DNA from: Pilasporangium apinafurcum
Lineage: Eukaryota; Oomycota; Peronosporomycetes; Pythiales; Pythiaceae
Reading direction: 5' to 3'
Assembly: GCA_001600495.1 (NCBI GenBank)
Contig: BCKE01000006.1
Coordinates: 419,877 to 458,549 of the forward strand
Length of the DNA: 38,673 nt
Made by a program: the position numbers and the translations under genes. Position 1 is the stretch's first letter; every line of letters begins with the position of its first letter. The notes below the pieces were generated by a model. That model did no database searches, had not been told where the DNA came from, and saw only the letters and a list, made by a program, of their open reading frames with translations. Below, piece by piece: positions 10,818-22,184 of this stretch.

Positions 10818-12452
10818 ATGGAAATAGGTAGCATGACGTTGGACGCAGCGCTGGCGTTTCTGGACGACTTCTCTATGCATGACGGCCACCTCGATGGCTG
10901 CTTTAACGATCTTGACATCGATGGTGGTGATTTCATACTGCAGCTCCATCCCTCGCCGCGAATGGATGCTAACGATCGATTTGTCGTGGGTGAGATGAGC
11001 GAGCTGCTTACTCTTGATGCTGGTAGTACGACCGGAATGAGTCGATCTGAAGACGAGGCGAATGACACATCTACAGGTAGTCCATTCATGAGTGACAGTT
11101 TGATGGCAAATGATGATAATGACAATGCAGAGGAGGGAACATACGTGGAAGATGTAAACCCGAAGTCCATGAGAACTCTTGAGAACAAAGTGGAAACCTC
11201 ATTAACCAGATCGACGACGGATATTATGCTGCGTCGAAAGGGCAGCCGACTGTCGAAACGGGAAGAATTGATGTTTCACCGCGCACAGGTGAAAAAATTG
11301 GAGGCAACGCTTTCAGCTTTGAAGGATGCGGCTCTGAATCGTCGTGGCATACTATCGGCAACTGCCGATACTAAAAACGTTCCTCCATCGTTCAGACTGT
11401 GGGAAAAAATGGCTGCGCGCCAGCTTAAGGCACGGAGAGAAGTTGAGCACGAGAACATGCGTCTTCGAGCATTTATAGAATCCCAGCGCAGAGTGGCGAG
11501 GAACTTACGACGCACCATTCGGAAACACGCCATTAAACAGGTATAGTTTGCCAACCAAATTTACCAATATACTGGTAAAATTTATCATGACCTATGCGAT
11601 TTACATCCGCGACTGATCTCTTCCTCCTTGTATTCTTGCACTGTAGGCAATTGAAGACAATCTTCGGTTGAGGCACCCAAAATTTGGACTTGAACGTGAT
11701 GCGGCTGTTTTCAATGACCTCTATGCCAGCTTGGACGAGGTATACACGCGGGTTGTCAAAGAAATGGATTTTCATAATGGAAAACGCGATCCTACATCCT
11801 TTGGATGCCACAATCGGGTTCGAGCAGATTCGAGACTGGGAGATATGCTGGAGTTTGTCGACACGAAAATGGTGCCATTCGATATTCGGGTTGCTGATAA
11901 GGCGATCTGGTGCGGAACAAAAACAGCAAGTAAAAATCCATATGGAAAGGTACAAATTATACTTACACTTTGTTCTTGATTCCACGGGTTGCTGGCTGAC
12001 GTATATGAATGTTTTGCTCCGCTTCTATTGGGATGTAGAATGGTAGAAGTGATACGATCGATCGCTGCTTTCTTGTGCCATATCAAAGTAATGGTATCGA
12101 TGTTGATATCAAGATGAGCCAAGTGACGCGGAGATACGTGGAAAACGATCGGATCATTATTGTGATCAATAGCCTCATTGAGCCAACTCCACACATCGAT
12201 ATACCATCTTTTCGTAAGGTGTCGTTCCGGGAACGGCGGTGGGTTATACTGACGAACGGAGAGTCTTATAGTTTTGGCCCAACGACACTAATTCAGTCAC
12301 ACACGATCATCAGAACACTTGCAAATCGGGTACCGATTTCGTTGCCAGATGGATACCTGGATTTGACGCGTAAGAATTGGAATCAAGGTTTTGAAAAAGA
12401 GGCCGGTCGACACGATGATTTAATGTTGAGATTTTCCAAGGTCGTCGAGTAA
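10818..12452 (+). CDS. G4: M96-like protein, G3-G6 group
   Basis: Exons 10818-11540, 11647-11949 and 12039-12452; introns 106 and 89 nt, phase 0; 479 aa. Exon 1 and exon 3 have exactly the same lengths as in G3 (723 and 414 nt). The frame stays open upstream to 10746, but the ATG at 10818 places 'MTLDAALAFLDDF' at the usual distance. A basic patch 'RRKGSRLSKREEL' precedes the first helix, and 'LWEKMAARQLKARREVE' starts the second near residue 194. Exon 3 has 'CFLVPYQ', 'TRRYVENDRIIIV', 'EPTP', 'FRERRWVIL' and 'FGPTT'. A second AG lies 7 bases after the chosen exon-3 acceptor (12037-12038); using it would give a stop at the second codon. The gene is in opposite orientation to its closest relative G3, so inversion accompanied duplication. 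Confidence 0.88.
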
Positions 12453-13360
12453 ATGAAATCGTTTGTTTTAAGCTTTGGCAGAGTAATATTTGCGCTATGG
12501 CGTCATTCATCACAGGCAAATCGCATATGTGGATCACACGATTAACACGCTCAAAATTTCATTTAGCGAAACTTGCTGCTGTCGAACTTGCCTGGCAAAG
12601 TTAATCGAGAGTGACTGAAGTACAGCCAACACAATCATACGCGATCATAGTTAGCAAATCGCTAGGCGCTACTGTATTGACAGTAAAGACCATGGGAAGA
12701 GGGTTTTGTAGTGCGGTGAACCAGCTTTGTATGGTTAGACGACCAGTTCCACATGATTTAGTCGGGCACCGCGTTTGTCTTGTCGATGGAGAAGCCATAA
12801 ATTATGTCAGATCAACAAATTTTCTCTCGAAATCTCCCAGAGTAGTCACGATATTGGAGGGTAGACCAGTATCTCAGTTGAAAAGAATTCATTCTCCTCG
12901 GCAATGCTAAGTAATATTACTTGCTTTGACACGTATGATGACTGGAAAGCGTGTCATTGTCTTCCGCAGCAGTAACAGGACCGTTAAGAACCTGTTGCTT
13001 GGGGTATTTTTTATCATCGTATGTAAAATCATGCAAAGTAATGTCAGCCACTTGTTACATTGAATCTTATCAAATTATCCGTTCATTACACTAATAACTA
13101 CTTGCAACCAGATTTTGGACACAACAAATTACGTTTTGGAGGGTCAAGTATTATCATCTAAAGCTTTTGAGGACCTCCTAACTCTCAATACCCGACTTTC
13201 AGCTACTGATCTCAGCGTGGTACTTCATCTTAATTGAGAACGGAAGCTGTAGTTTCTTCGCTTGAGTTCCAAAAGAATTGATGTCGAGACATGAGGATAG
13301 ATAACTTCTGCTTCCGAGGCAAGTGAGATGAGATGTCTGATCGTTATAAATACGAATCGC
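12453..13360. other. Intergenic region between the convergent 3' ends of G4 and G5
   Basis: About 908 bases. A 99-codon open frame at 12611-12910 has no family motif. Very faint resemblance to the exon-3 'PTT.IQSH.II' stretch near 12625-12655 was judged insufficient. Otherwise nothing recognised. Confidence 0.3.
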
Positions 13361-15000
13361 TTACAGCGTGATGTTGGCGAATTTCAGGAAAAGATCATCA
13401 AGGCGTGTGTCCTCAAGATCATAGGCGTTGTTCCATTTCGTAGTCGTTATATCCAGGTACTCACGTGGCAGCGACATCGGAATGATCCCTGCGAACGTTG
13501 TGATTGTTGTGTGCGATTGAACGAGAGTTGTTGCACCAGACACATGATTCTCTCCGCGCGTCAGTACTACCCATCGTTGCTCTCGAAACGTGATACTCGG
13601 ATATGGGGTGTCGCCGATGACAGAAGGTTCAACCAGTGAGTTGGTAACAAACACGATCCGATCAGGTTCAACATATTTGTGCACCACTCGACTTATCTTG
13701 ATATCAATAGCGATATCTTGGCGATAGGGAACGAGAAAACATCGCTCCATGCTGTTACTACTGACTATCTATAAAAAACAAGCATGAAAGCAGCATTAAT
13801 ATTCCAAAAGCCTTAACATATTTCGCATAATGGTGTACGTTCGAGTGTAATACCTTTGCAAGTGAAGAACCTTTTGGGGCGCTCCATTCACAGCACATCG
13901 CATTCGCGACCACCCAAATTTCGAACGGTAATAGTTTCTTATCAACAAAGTTTAGTATGTCTCCATGCTGTGGAGACGTTTTGACACAATACTTTCGTCC
14001 AAAAGAGGCAGAACAGTTGACGACGCTGTCCACTTTATTGTAGAGATCATCCATACTAGCACGTAGGTCATTGAGTACAGCTTCATCACATAGCAGTTCC
14101 GTAAGCTGCGGTTGAAACCGGCCTCCATCTTCAATTGCCTATTCCGCACAATAATCCATCCAAGCGACAAAAACATCGATGAGAGGAAGAGTCCAATGGC
14201 ATGTGCAGGATAGAAACGCAGTGGACGAAACGTACCTGAACAATTGCGCGTTTCTGGATGGCTCGTCGTAAATTTCTGGCTCCCCGATGTTGCGCCTTCA
14301 CTAATGCTCTCAACCTCGAATTCTCTTGCTCTACTCTTTTGCGAGCCTTGAGTTGTCGAGCAGCTATTTTCTCCCATAGACCGAGCGACAATGACGCTGT
14401 CGCCATAGTCGAAGTGGATGAACTTGTTGTTCCTCGTTTGGGTGAAGCACTTATTACTGATGCTTGTTGCAGCGTCTTCGACTTCATTTCCGCTAGTGTG
14501 ACTTCCAATTTTGCTGCCTGGGTACGTAGATGGACCAATTCTTCGCGCCTGGATTGACGGTGTCCTTTACGACGTGGGGGTCGGGAACTAGTCGAACGAA
14601 TGAAAACAAAAGACTCACTCTTTATCTTCTTCTTGCTTGTTTTGAATTTCGACTTTTTTGGCGACTGGTCATCGTCTTCGCTACTAGATGACCCATTGTC
14701 GATTAAAGCGACATCCATCATCTCTCTTGGGACGTTTGTACTACCACATGCAGCAGCTGGAGTGGCATGAGTCGGGTATTTCCCGAGCTTGTCGTATCCA
14801 ACCCCGTCTGTAACTATGTTGTCTGATAAGCTTGAAGGGAAGCCATGAGACCGAGAGACATGATATCGGGGAGACACAATGGTATCATCAATTTTGAACT
14901 CGTTGTCGTTCCAACATCCCACGTTGCCACCGTTAAAAGTATCAATTTCGTCTAGCAATGCTAGTGCCATATCTAAGGTTAGATCATCCTGTGTGTCCAT
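13361..15000 (-). CDS. G5: M96-like protein, G3-G6 group
   Basis: Exons 15000-14236, 14138-13854 and 13768-13361; introns 97 and 85 nt, phase 0; 485 aa. The frame runs open to 15042, but the ATG at 15000 begins 'MDTQDDLTLDMALALLDE', the family N-terminus. Residues 103-112 are Ser/Glu/Asp-rich and 115-127 Lys-rich. A second basic patch (142-153, 'PRRKGHRQSRREE') precedes the first helix. 'LGLWEKIAARQLKARKRVE' begins near residue 207. Exon 2 is short (95 codons) but keeps 'SMDDLYNKVDSV' and 'LLPFEIWVVANAM'. Exon 3 has 'CFLVPYRQ', 'VHKYVEPDRIVFV', 'FREQRWVVL' and 'SGATT'. The last replaces the usual GPTT. Two further AGs just inside exon 3 would each place a stop codon in frame. Confidence 0.87.
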
Positions 15001-16067
15001 GGTAGCGGATGCAATTGTGAGACTCCATGCACGGTAGCACAAATATCGTCGACCGGTGGAACATCAGCATTATCACAATGAGGATGGGCTGTCGAGTATA
15101 TAAACCATCAATAAACCAAACCGGTTCAGGTGGTCTGGTGTTCAATGTCTCTTTTTACCTTGAAAAAATCCATCAAATGCTCTTTCTATTTACTTGTGTG
15201 GTCACACACGAACAAATTCAAGTGGACCAGTCACTCTACGCGTTTCATCATATCGTCATGCTAGTCTCACTTTCGAAATTTTTTTTGGTAAGCTTAGCGG
15301 TTGGGACGAATATGTACTACTGCCTTGACTGTTCTCAACAGCACAATAGCAGATACCATCAAGACACTATTATAATCTCAAAGACTAACTGGACTACACA
15401 GCAATCACAATCACATTCGAAGAAATCGATAAACATAATGAGTTGGGCGTCAAGTTTACCACATGGCTGGTAAACAGTGGCCAAGCAAAACATGTCTCAA
15501 GCGTATGGTGACGTATGATAACATTTCAAACGCACAGGATCGACTAACTCGTTAGACACATAGATGAGGAGCATGGCTAGAGCACACTTAATCTCTTACG
15601 TACCAACAACTTAATTCAGCTGTCTTTTGACACTCTGTATTCATGAACGAAGTTTTGCTTGATACGTTGATATTCCCCGCTATTCACCCTCGTTTCATGT
15701 GGAGTGGTGAGATGCGTGCGAGCTATGTGCCTTCTCCATCTTCCGTCTTTACATTATTCGATTTTTGAAGAATCTACAAAGTAATCAGCCCTGAAAAATC
15801 CAGTCATGGTGCTGATTTGTGACCAATGCACAAAGATATTGGCTCTGTTCATATGTTGGTACCTATCATCAGCATGTAGCGAGTAGATCTCGAGGATTGT
15901 GGCTACTGTCCAAGACCGATTTGGGTATGGATTTCTCGCGCAAATGCGTAAAGAGTGTAGCATCCAAGTCGTAGTTCACACTGACCAACAAGTCCATCAA
16001 GATAAGAATGATGACATGAAGGCGCAAGACCAACGAAGGAAGAGAAGTAAGTTCTCAAGAAGATGTT
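15001..16067. other. Intergenic region upstream of G5
   Basis: About 1.07 kb. A 148-codon plus-strand open frame (15027-15473) starts over the G5 5' end and has no recognisable domain, so it is not called. From about 15900 the sequence may be the upstream, unrecognisable part of the Fanzor relic that follows. Confidence 0.3.
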
Positions 16068-16230
16068 TGATACCAGAAAGTCTTAGATTGTCTTCACTGC
16101 AACTTTGTCCTTGACAGAGATGTCAATGGTAGTAGAGACATCTTTCTCGAGAATGAACACTTATTCATCGAGTCCATGTGTTATAGATGTCTATTCCGTG
16201 GTTATCTGATCTTGACTAGCTTTTGTTAGT
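16068..16230 (+). pseudogene. Relic of a second Fanzor/TnpB-like gene (C-terminal end)
   Basis: Downstream of a stop at 16068-16070 the plus strand reads 'VLDCLHCNFVLDRDVNGSRD' and then 'IFLENEH', stopping at a TAG near 16228. A CxxC knuckle followed by 'DRDVNG(A/S)R.I' is the usual end of TnpB/Fanzor proteins: the zinc ribbon and the last RuvC Asp. The upstream frame is interrupted and no RuvC-I motif was found. The motif differs from the copy at 631-2534 ('DRDINAAINI'), so this is probably a different Fanzor lineage rather than a fragment of that one. Confidence 0.55.
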
Positions 16231-16468
16231 CAAGTCGACCCAAAGAAAAGAGAGGAAGTCCTTCTTGAGTTACTCGTACTTTGGTGTCATATATGAACTC
16301 TTGAGGTGCCGATATCGCTATAGTGTTACGTAGATGGGTTGCCACAAAAGGTCTTCAACATCGCTCTTTATGTCATCGATCATCAAGTGTTGCTACTCGT
16401 ACATTCATGGAAGACCCAATCCATAAAAAGTTGTTCGCTGTTGAGCAGCTCACATATCGCCTTCGTCA

Positions 16469-18119
16469 CTAGTTTTCATTTGCTTGGCTAGCCATTCTCA
16501 GCATCACATCTTCCAAGTCTTGGTCTGCACCCGCAAACGCTTGCCGCCAATGCCCAAGCAAACATGAAAACCCACCCGAAAGCGCCTTCGACTCGGCGCC
16601 ATTGTGCATCGTAATCATGGCATGCATTTGCATGCATGTCGTAGGACCTGATACATGTGATGGCTCACTTGTAAGCACATGCCATCTGCGCTCGCGGAAG
16701 CACAAATTCGGGGGAACTTCTGCGCCTACAACAGTGGTCAATTCGATAAACTTGCGCACAACAAACACTGTTCGATTCTCTTCGACATATTTCCGTGTGA
16801 CCTGTGTCATCTTGATATCAGCAGCAAGGTTGTCGCGTCGAAAGTACTCAATGAAGCAACGCTCGATCGTATCGCTCCTTGGATTCCGATTCTAATCAAG
16901 GCACGAACATATCATGTGAGCATTTACTACCTCCTTTTCAACTGAATTATCCTTAGTTATAGAACCAATAACGCTGTAAAGACACAATACCTTGTTCTTT
17001 TGAGTGGGAGTATTGCCCATTCCAGCTTCTTTCGCTCGATGCCAGAACGCTTTCTCCACAAGTCGCAGATCGAATGGAACCAGTTTACAAAAACTGAACT
17101 CAAGAGTATCACCATGTTGTGAACTCCGTCGGATTTGGCTTTTCAGATCAAACGAGGATGATGGCGGCGGTGAAAAAGATAAGAACGAGAAGTCCCCGTT
17201 CCTCTTTAGTTTATTCTCCTTATCCACGCTCACGTACAGTTCATCCATCCCAGCGATCAGCTCCTCGAAGATATCATCGTTATTCTTATGACGACCGATG
17301 TTGCGGCGCTTTAAGGCGATTTTGTCTTGAATCGCCTACACAAATTCACAACAATGATCAACACATTAGGGAAACGTTTTTTTAGTATCGAGTTCACTTT
17401 GTTCATTAACGTTCGCGGCAGAATGATGAAGCACGTACCTCTGTGTTTTCACGTTTCTTGACAGCGCGTTTTAAGTTCTTCACCACATGTCGCTGGGATT
17501 CCACCAGAGCCTTGAGTTTGGCATTTTCCGTTGCAACTTCATTCCGAAATATCTGTTGTCCTGCGGCAAGAAGCTCCCAAATCGACATTGGTTCACCGTA
17601 AATTTCAAATGGTTTAGGTGGTTCACTAGCCGCTTTACTAGGTAATGAAGCGAGTACGGCTTGCATTATCTTGTTATCATTTGATGGGCGAGCTTGTCGA
17701 TGAAGCACCGAGTCTCTTAAAGTCACAACTTCCTTCTCTAACTCGGTGACTGTGTTTCGCAGCGCAAGGATCTCCTCACGCATGTGATTACGACGCCGTC
17801 GCCGACAGCGAGTTCTCCCAGTGTCTTCCGTTTCCTTCACCTCCTCGTCTTCATTTGTATCGTCATTCACCGAGTTCCTGGTTGCTGTCAATGAATGATT
17901 CTCGCCATCGTTCTCGTTTTTCTGGGCTCCGTCATTGGATCCATACAGCCATTCCACCACGTTTTCTGAGTAATTGTCAGATGTGAATACGTGTTCCAAT
18001 GGAGCAGGCAATGCTTCATTAAGCGTAGCAGAAAACGGATGCGATGTAGCTTCGTCATTCACCACGAATTCGTCCAGAAACGCTATCGCCGCTTCGGCAG
18101 ATGTGTCATCCAATTCCAT
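16469..18119 (-). CDS. G6: M96-like protein, G3-G6 group, with an exon-2 insertion
   Basis: Exons 18119-17439, 17335-16991 and 16891-16469; introns 103 and 99 nt, phase 0; 482 aa. The start at 18119 gives 'MELDDTSAEAAIAFLDEF'. Residues 70-100 are acidic, 104-110 a compact Arg run (a likely nuclear targeting signal), and 112-137 a heptad helix. The Trp landmark is at about 181 ('IWELLAAGQQIF'). Exon 2 has 'GMDELYVSVDKE' followed by about 15 extra residues rich in Ser, Phe and Pro not seen in relatives, then 'LVPFDLRLVEKAFW'. Exon 3 has 'TRKYVEENRTVFV', 'FRERRWHVL' and 'SGPTT' and ends 'MASQANEN'. The spacer between the two helices (140-178) is Pro-containing and longer than in G3-G5. Confidence 0.87.
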
Positions 18120-18419
18120 CGCGCTCACCAGTTTGCGAGAAGTAGCTGTGAAGGTCTCAGGAAGTATCAGAATTGAGTTTATTTTAGTATCAGATAACTT
18201 GGATTTCATATGGAGATCTCAAGGATTATTACCAAAGGCATCGAAAATGTCACCCTAAAAAATCCTAAAAATTCCTAAGATGTTCCCTCACATTTGCTTT
18301 CGGGCTTTGTTCTAATGCCATAGCGTATGGCTATCCTAAAAGAGGGGCGAGCCTCCCTGTGGGCACTTGTGGACACTTGTTATTCTTTCTACGTTCTGCA
18401 ACCTAAGCAATTTGTGCTA
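18120..18419. other. Intergenic, upstream of G6
   Basis: About 300 bases, including the G6 promoter. Contains 'CCTAAAAAATCCTAAAAATTCCTAA'-type short repeats near 18252-18280 and a small palindrome (GCCATA/TATGGC) near 18318. It could include an end of the Tc1-like element; no matching terminal repeat was found. Confidence 0.3.
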
Positions 18420-19098
18420 GAGATTGCAGTTGGATCATAATTACTACCAGCAGCATTGTCTAGCTTTTCTTCTGTGGTCACGTCTGTACGGATAGCAGCT
18501 TCTTGCTTACCGAGTTCACACTTCCTGAAAACAAGCACCAATCAACGCTATTGGATGATGCTACCAATATCAACGAATGTAAATTTCCTCGTCTTCCTGG
18601 CTTTCTCACAATAGTTCTCTGACTTTTCATGCTCCATGCATACTTTCGGCTGTAATTGAGAAAGAATGCTGCTTCATCCAACGCTACCCGCTTTTTCCCT
18701 GCATGTTTGGACAATAATGACAAAAAATGATGTTGCTGTGTGCTACAGGCTTCTTGATAAGCAATGGAAGCCTTTTTGTACGTGATTTTATGTTCTACCA
18801 AAATGCGTTGGACTGTTCGTAGAGAGACATCAACGTCATACCTATTTTTCACGAAAACAACTCCGTCAGCAAGTGTGCTTGTATTACGATTGAGAAAATA
18901 ATTGACGAGTTGGTTGCGCTGGTTGCCATTCAATTTTCACAGGTGAGATCGATTGAGAGGTCGTGCTGCAAACTTAATACCATTGAGCCAACGTTCGACA
19001 GTTCGTTTGCTTATATCAAGAATCTCAGCTATCTTGTTGAGGGTGAATCCTTGGGTCCGAAGATGAAAACAAATTTGTCGTTCGACAATTGATTTCAT
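18420..19098 (-). pseudogene. Broken Tc1/mariner (IS630-type) transposase
   Basis: Minus strand, starting at the ATG at 19098. Residues about 15-40 form a helix-turn-helix ('FTLNKIAEILDISKRTVERW'). After an in-frame stop at 18937-18939 the frame continues through 'SLRTVQRILVEHKI' (second HTH part) to 'KRVALDEAAFFLNYSRKYAW', the first catalytic Asp region of Tc1/mariner DDE enzymes. A stop at 18478-18480 follows; in another frame 'KLDNAAG' (18443-18463) matches the second catalytic Asp ('LDNA'). The third acidic residue and the C-terminus are missing. It sits in the divergent gap between G6 and G7. No terminal inverted repeats were recognised. Confidence 0.8.
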
Positions 19099-19593
19099 GG
19101 CTATATATTTACGGATAAAAAAGGTGGCATTCTCACTGCCGAATGTAATAACAACATGACTATAGACAAAAGCAAAGAGGAAATGTGGAACCAAATCTAT
19201 GCTACTGACGTGTATATTGTACAGTAGGCATATTCCTACCCTACTAGTCGCATTTTGTTCATGTTGTACGCTCACTGCCTCGGCATGTTCGTGTGAGGAT
19301 AGTCGAAAATCAAGATGCCAAACTTAACAAGACTCGCGACTCTATTCACTGTTAACATTAAGAAGTTACGCGTGGCGTGAGCATCCGAGTAGACTGTCTA
19401 TCGTCTCGAACATGTAATGGGTTCAGCATAAACAGCTTCAAAATACATTGCAACTTGCCAATCCACTACAACTGGATTTTGTCATCGTTAGTTGTCAAAA
19501 TCGAAAATCGAAAATCAATTATGGAGTTTGTCGATGTCACATCATCCTTCACTTGCCGATTTGACAGGCACAATTATTCAACATCAGGACAGA
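19099..19593. other. Intergenic region upstream of G7
   Basis: About 495 bases, presumably the 5' end of the Tc1-like insertion and the G7 promoter. The G7 frame is open from 19492, with an upstream in-frame ATG at 19534 that could extend the protein by 20 residues. Confidence 0.3.
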
Positions 19594-21069
19594 ATGGCGA
19601 CTTCTCCACATACGAACATGGAGCTCGAGGACAGCATGGATTTGGAGGCAGCGTTAGCATTTATGACAGAGCATGATGTATCTTTTACCACAATAGACCA
19701 GAGCGATGAGTATCATGCACTCACTGACTTGGCGTTCACGTCGCAAGAAAGTGGCAAAGAGTACCAAATCTGGGGTAACCAAGCACATGTAACTGATGTA
19801 CCGAGGCTAATCGACAGCGATTGGGATCTGAGTTTGAGCATTTCCGGTTTAGATATTCCTACTGCAGTCGAAGACGCAGTACCAGGTTCCATTATCGACA
19901 CCAACGGTAACACCCAAGTGAAAAATACAAGTATGCACAAATTGGAGTGTAAAACAAATCAAACTACCAAGAAGAAGCGAGCAAAGCGGCCATCCAACCG
20001 CGCGGTGTTAAGTCAGTTACGCAGTCAAGTATGCGAGATGGAGGAAAAGCTACGTAAATTGATGATCCGAGACCACAATCCACCAACCACGAGTCAGAAT
20101 GGCAAGCAACGGCGCTCACTATGGAAAGATATTGCTGAGCGACAGGCTACGAGGCGCAAGAAAGCCGAGCTGGAAAACCAGTGTCTGCGACGTCTGGTCC
20201 ATGTGCAAACGCGTGCAGCGAATCGTTTGCGGATCGCCCTTCGGAAACATGCGACCTCCAATGTATGTACCGACTTGCTGTTGTGCTGCTGGCTGATAAT
20301 TACTTATGATGAGCTGCAATTGTTGTGTTAGGCGATCAAATCCGAATTGGGTATAGCAGAACTTGGTGAAGTGAAAGCGATGAAAACTGCGTACTTACAT
20401 GAAATGGTAGCTGAGATGGATGCCCTTTACGTTGACGTCGACAAAATTCTGGAAGCTGGTCGACTGTATCAATCCAAAGAACGTATATGCAGGCGGTCAT
20501 GCAACCTCAATGCATTTGAGTCAGTCCTTGCGGAATTTATCGAAAATCGAGAGGTTCCATTCGACATTCATGCGTGCGAACGTGCGCTCTGGGCATCTTT
20601 CGGTAAACGAGGGATTCATAATTCCGCGCGTGGGCAGAAGGTCGACGCTCAAGAGCAGACTTTTGCTGGCCACTGGTTGATTCCACTGAAAGATGTGGCG
20701 TCGATTTACAATGGATATGCCCAGGTGTACAGAGTCACTCGGAAGTACGTCGAAGCGAATCGAATCGTGTTTGTCTTCACGATGCGAGTTGTAGTATTCC
20801 TCAAGGGCCAGGACTCCTCCATAAACGTTTCCTATCGTTTTGTGCGATGGTGCGTGCTCACCAGAGAAAGCGAGCAGGTGGTGACTCCCAAAACACGCTT
20901 TAAATCGCATTCCATTATCGTGCCCCATAACATTGATATGGAGAAGATTCACCAGTTCTTCGCAACGGCTTATGACTTGCTCGTGAACAAATGGGAGGAA
21001 TACCTTGACTGGAACCAGGAGTTGTTCGAAAGCTTATTACTAGAGGAAGCACTAGGACACATGAAGTGA
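19594..21069 (+). CDS. G7: M96-like protein, G7-G10 group, second intron lost
   Basis: Exons 19594-20262 and 20332-21069; a single 69-nt phase-0 intron; 468 aa. The start at 19594 ('MATSPHTN') matches G8's 'MAISYSN'; the ATG at 19534 is an alternative. The N-terminal motif is 'DLEAALAFMTEHDVSF' (about 16-31). The basic patch 'KKKRAKRPSNR' (about 126-136) precedes a heptad helix, and 'SLWKDIAERQATRRKKAELE' starts near 175. The long second exon contains both later segments: 'EMDALYVDVDKIL', 'VPFDIHACERALW', 'TRKYVEANRIVFV' and 'WEEYLDWNQELFESLLLEEA'. The reading runs straight across the place where every other member has intron 2 (after codon 'K' in 'ARGQK/VDAQ'), with no extra or missing residue group. 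Intron retention of intron 1 would hit a stop. Confidence 0.88.
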
Positions 21070-22184
21070 AGTTCTGTTTTAATTTCCCCATAGTTCATGC
21101 TGCAATTAGCATCAGATACTCTCTTCACTGGTTTATCGATTTCAGCAATTGACTGATACGTTAGCGACGGAATTGATTGGTACTGATACCTAATCCAGAT
21201 AAGTGCATCTTGCCGCTATCGTTTCAACGTTGATTTTCGCTACGATTCAGTCAAAAAAAATGTTGGGTTCGAGTGCGTTGTCACAGTCTACATACCACAT
21301 CCTTTCAGACATAGGCTTGTTGCGTTCCATCATATATTTGTTGAGATGTGGATTCTTCACTGAGTAATGTGATTCATCCATGTATCTATGAGTGAAAGTA
21401 AAAACAATCAAATGGTGGATACAGATGTATCAGTCTCTCGGAATCTCGTTGCGTACGTACAAGATATTGCTTCTTCGTCAGCCGTGGAGTTGCAACTCGA
21501 GCGGATGAATATCCATTTTCCCTTGCGTTGGCTCTAAAAAATGATCTATCTAATACATGGGTTATAGGATTAAATGGTGAAAAGGATGCTGTTGCCTCGT
21601 GTTTCTACGTATTGCCACTGCAATTACACGAATTTCAGCGTTGTCATGTGCTTGACGTGGGGATTGCGAGTGTTTATGTGCGCCAGGATACCTCGAGTTT
21701 TGCGCTCAGTCGCGCGGCGACACAGATACTCTTTTACGAATAACGAAGCAAATCAATGTACCTCATTGCTTGGGTGTTAAAGGTATCAGTAATACATTAT
21801 TGTATATACTCAAGAGTATAGTCGAGCGGACAAAGATATAGCACAAATTGATCGTACAGTAGTTCGAGTCATGATGAATCGATTGAATGCGGATGGAAGC
21901 CACCGTGATAACTTCATCATTTTTCGTCCAATGATACCTGTCTATCACAAATGCTATTGCTCCCAACGTCTGTATGAGAAGCAAACAGCTTCAACATACG
22001 TTTCCAGCGTACTACTTTTGCTTTAGTTGTTGCTGGATTTTCGTGCATCCTCCTTTGATCACTTGGCAAATCTGATAAATTGCATCCTCACCACAAACAC
22101 TATCATCTATTGAAGCGAAAACACCTGTGAGCTATTTTTTTGGAGTGATACCATTCCAGCATTTGCAATTGTGCACCAGATAAT
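21070..22184. other. Intergenic region between G7 and G8
   Basis: About 1.1 kb. Short open frames on both strands (for example 21528-21743) carry no family motif. A minus-strand stretch near 21290-21400 has a 'YMDESHY' sequence faintly reminiscent of a DDE transposase, but nothing else supports it. Confidence 0.3.

Noticed and set aside
12611-12910. 99-codon open frame with faint resemblance to the exon-3 'PTT.IQSH.II' motif
   Set aside because: Only a few residues agree and no other family landmark lies nearby.
15027-15473. 148-codon plus-strand open frame
   Set aside because: Overlaps the divergent 5' end of G5, has no recognisable domain, and its composition looks like chance AT-rich reading.
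21290-21400. Minus-strand 'YMDESHY' suggesting a DDE transposase remnant
   Set aside because: A single short motif with stops around it and no second catalytic motif.
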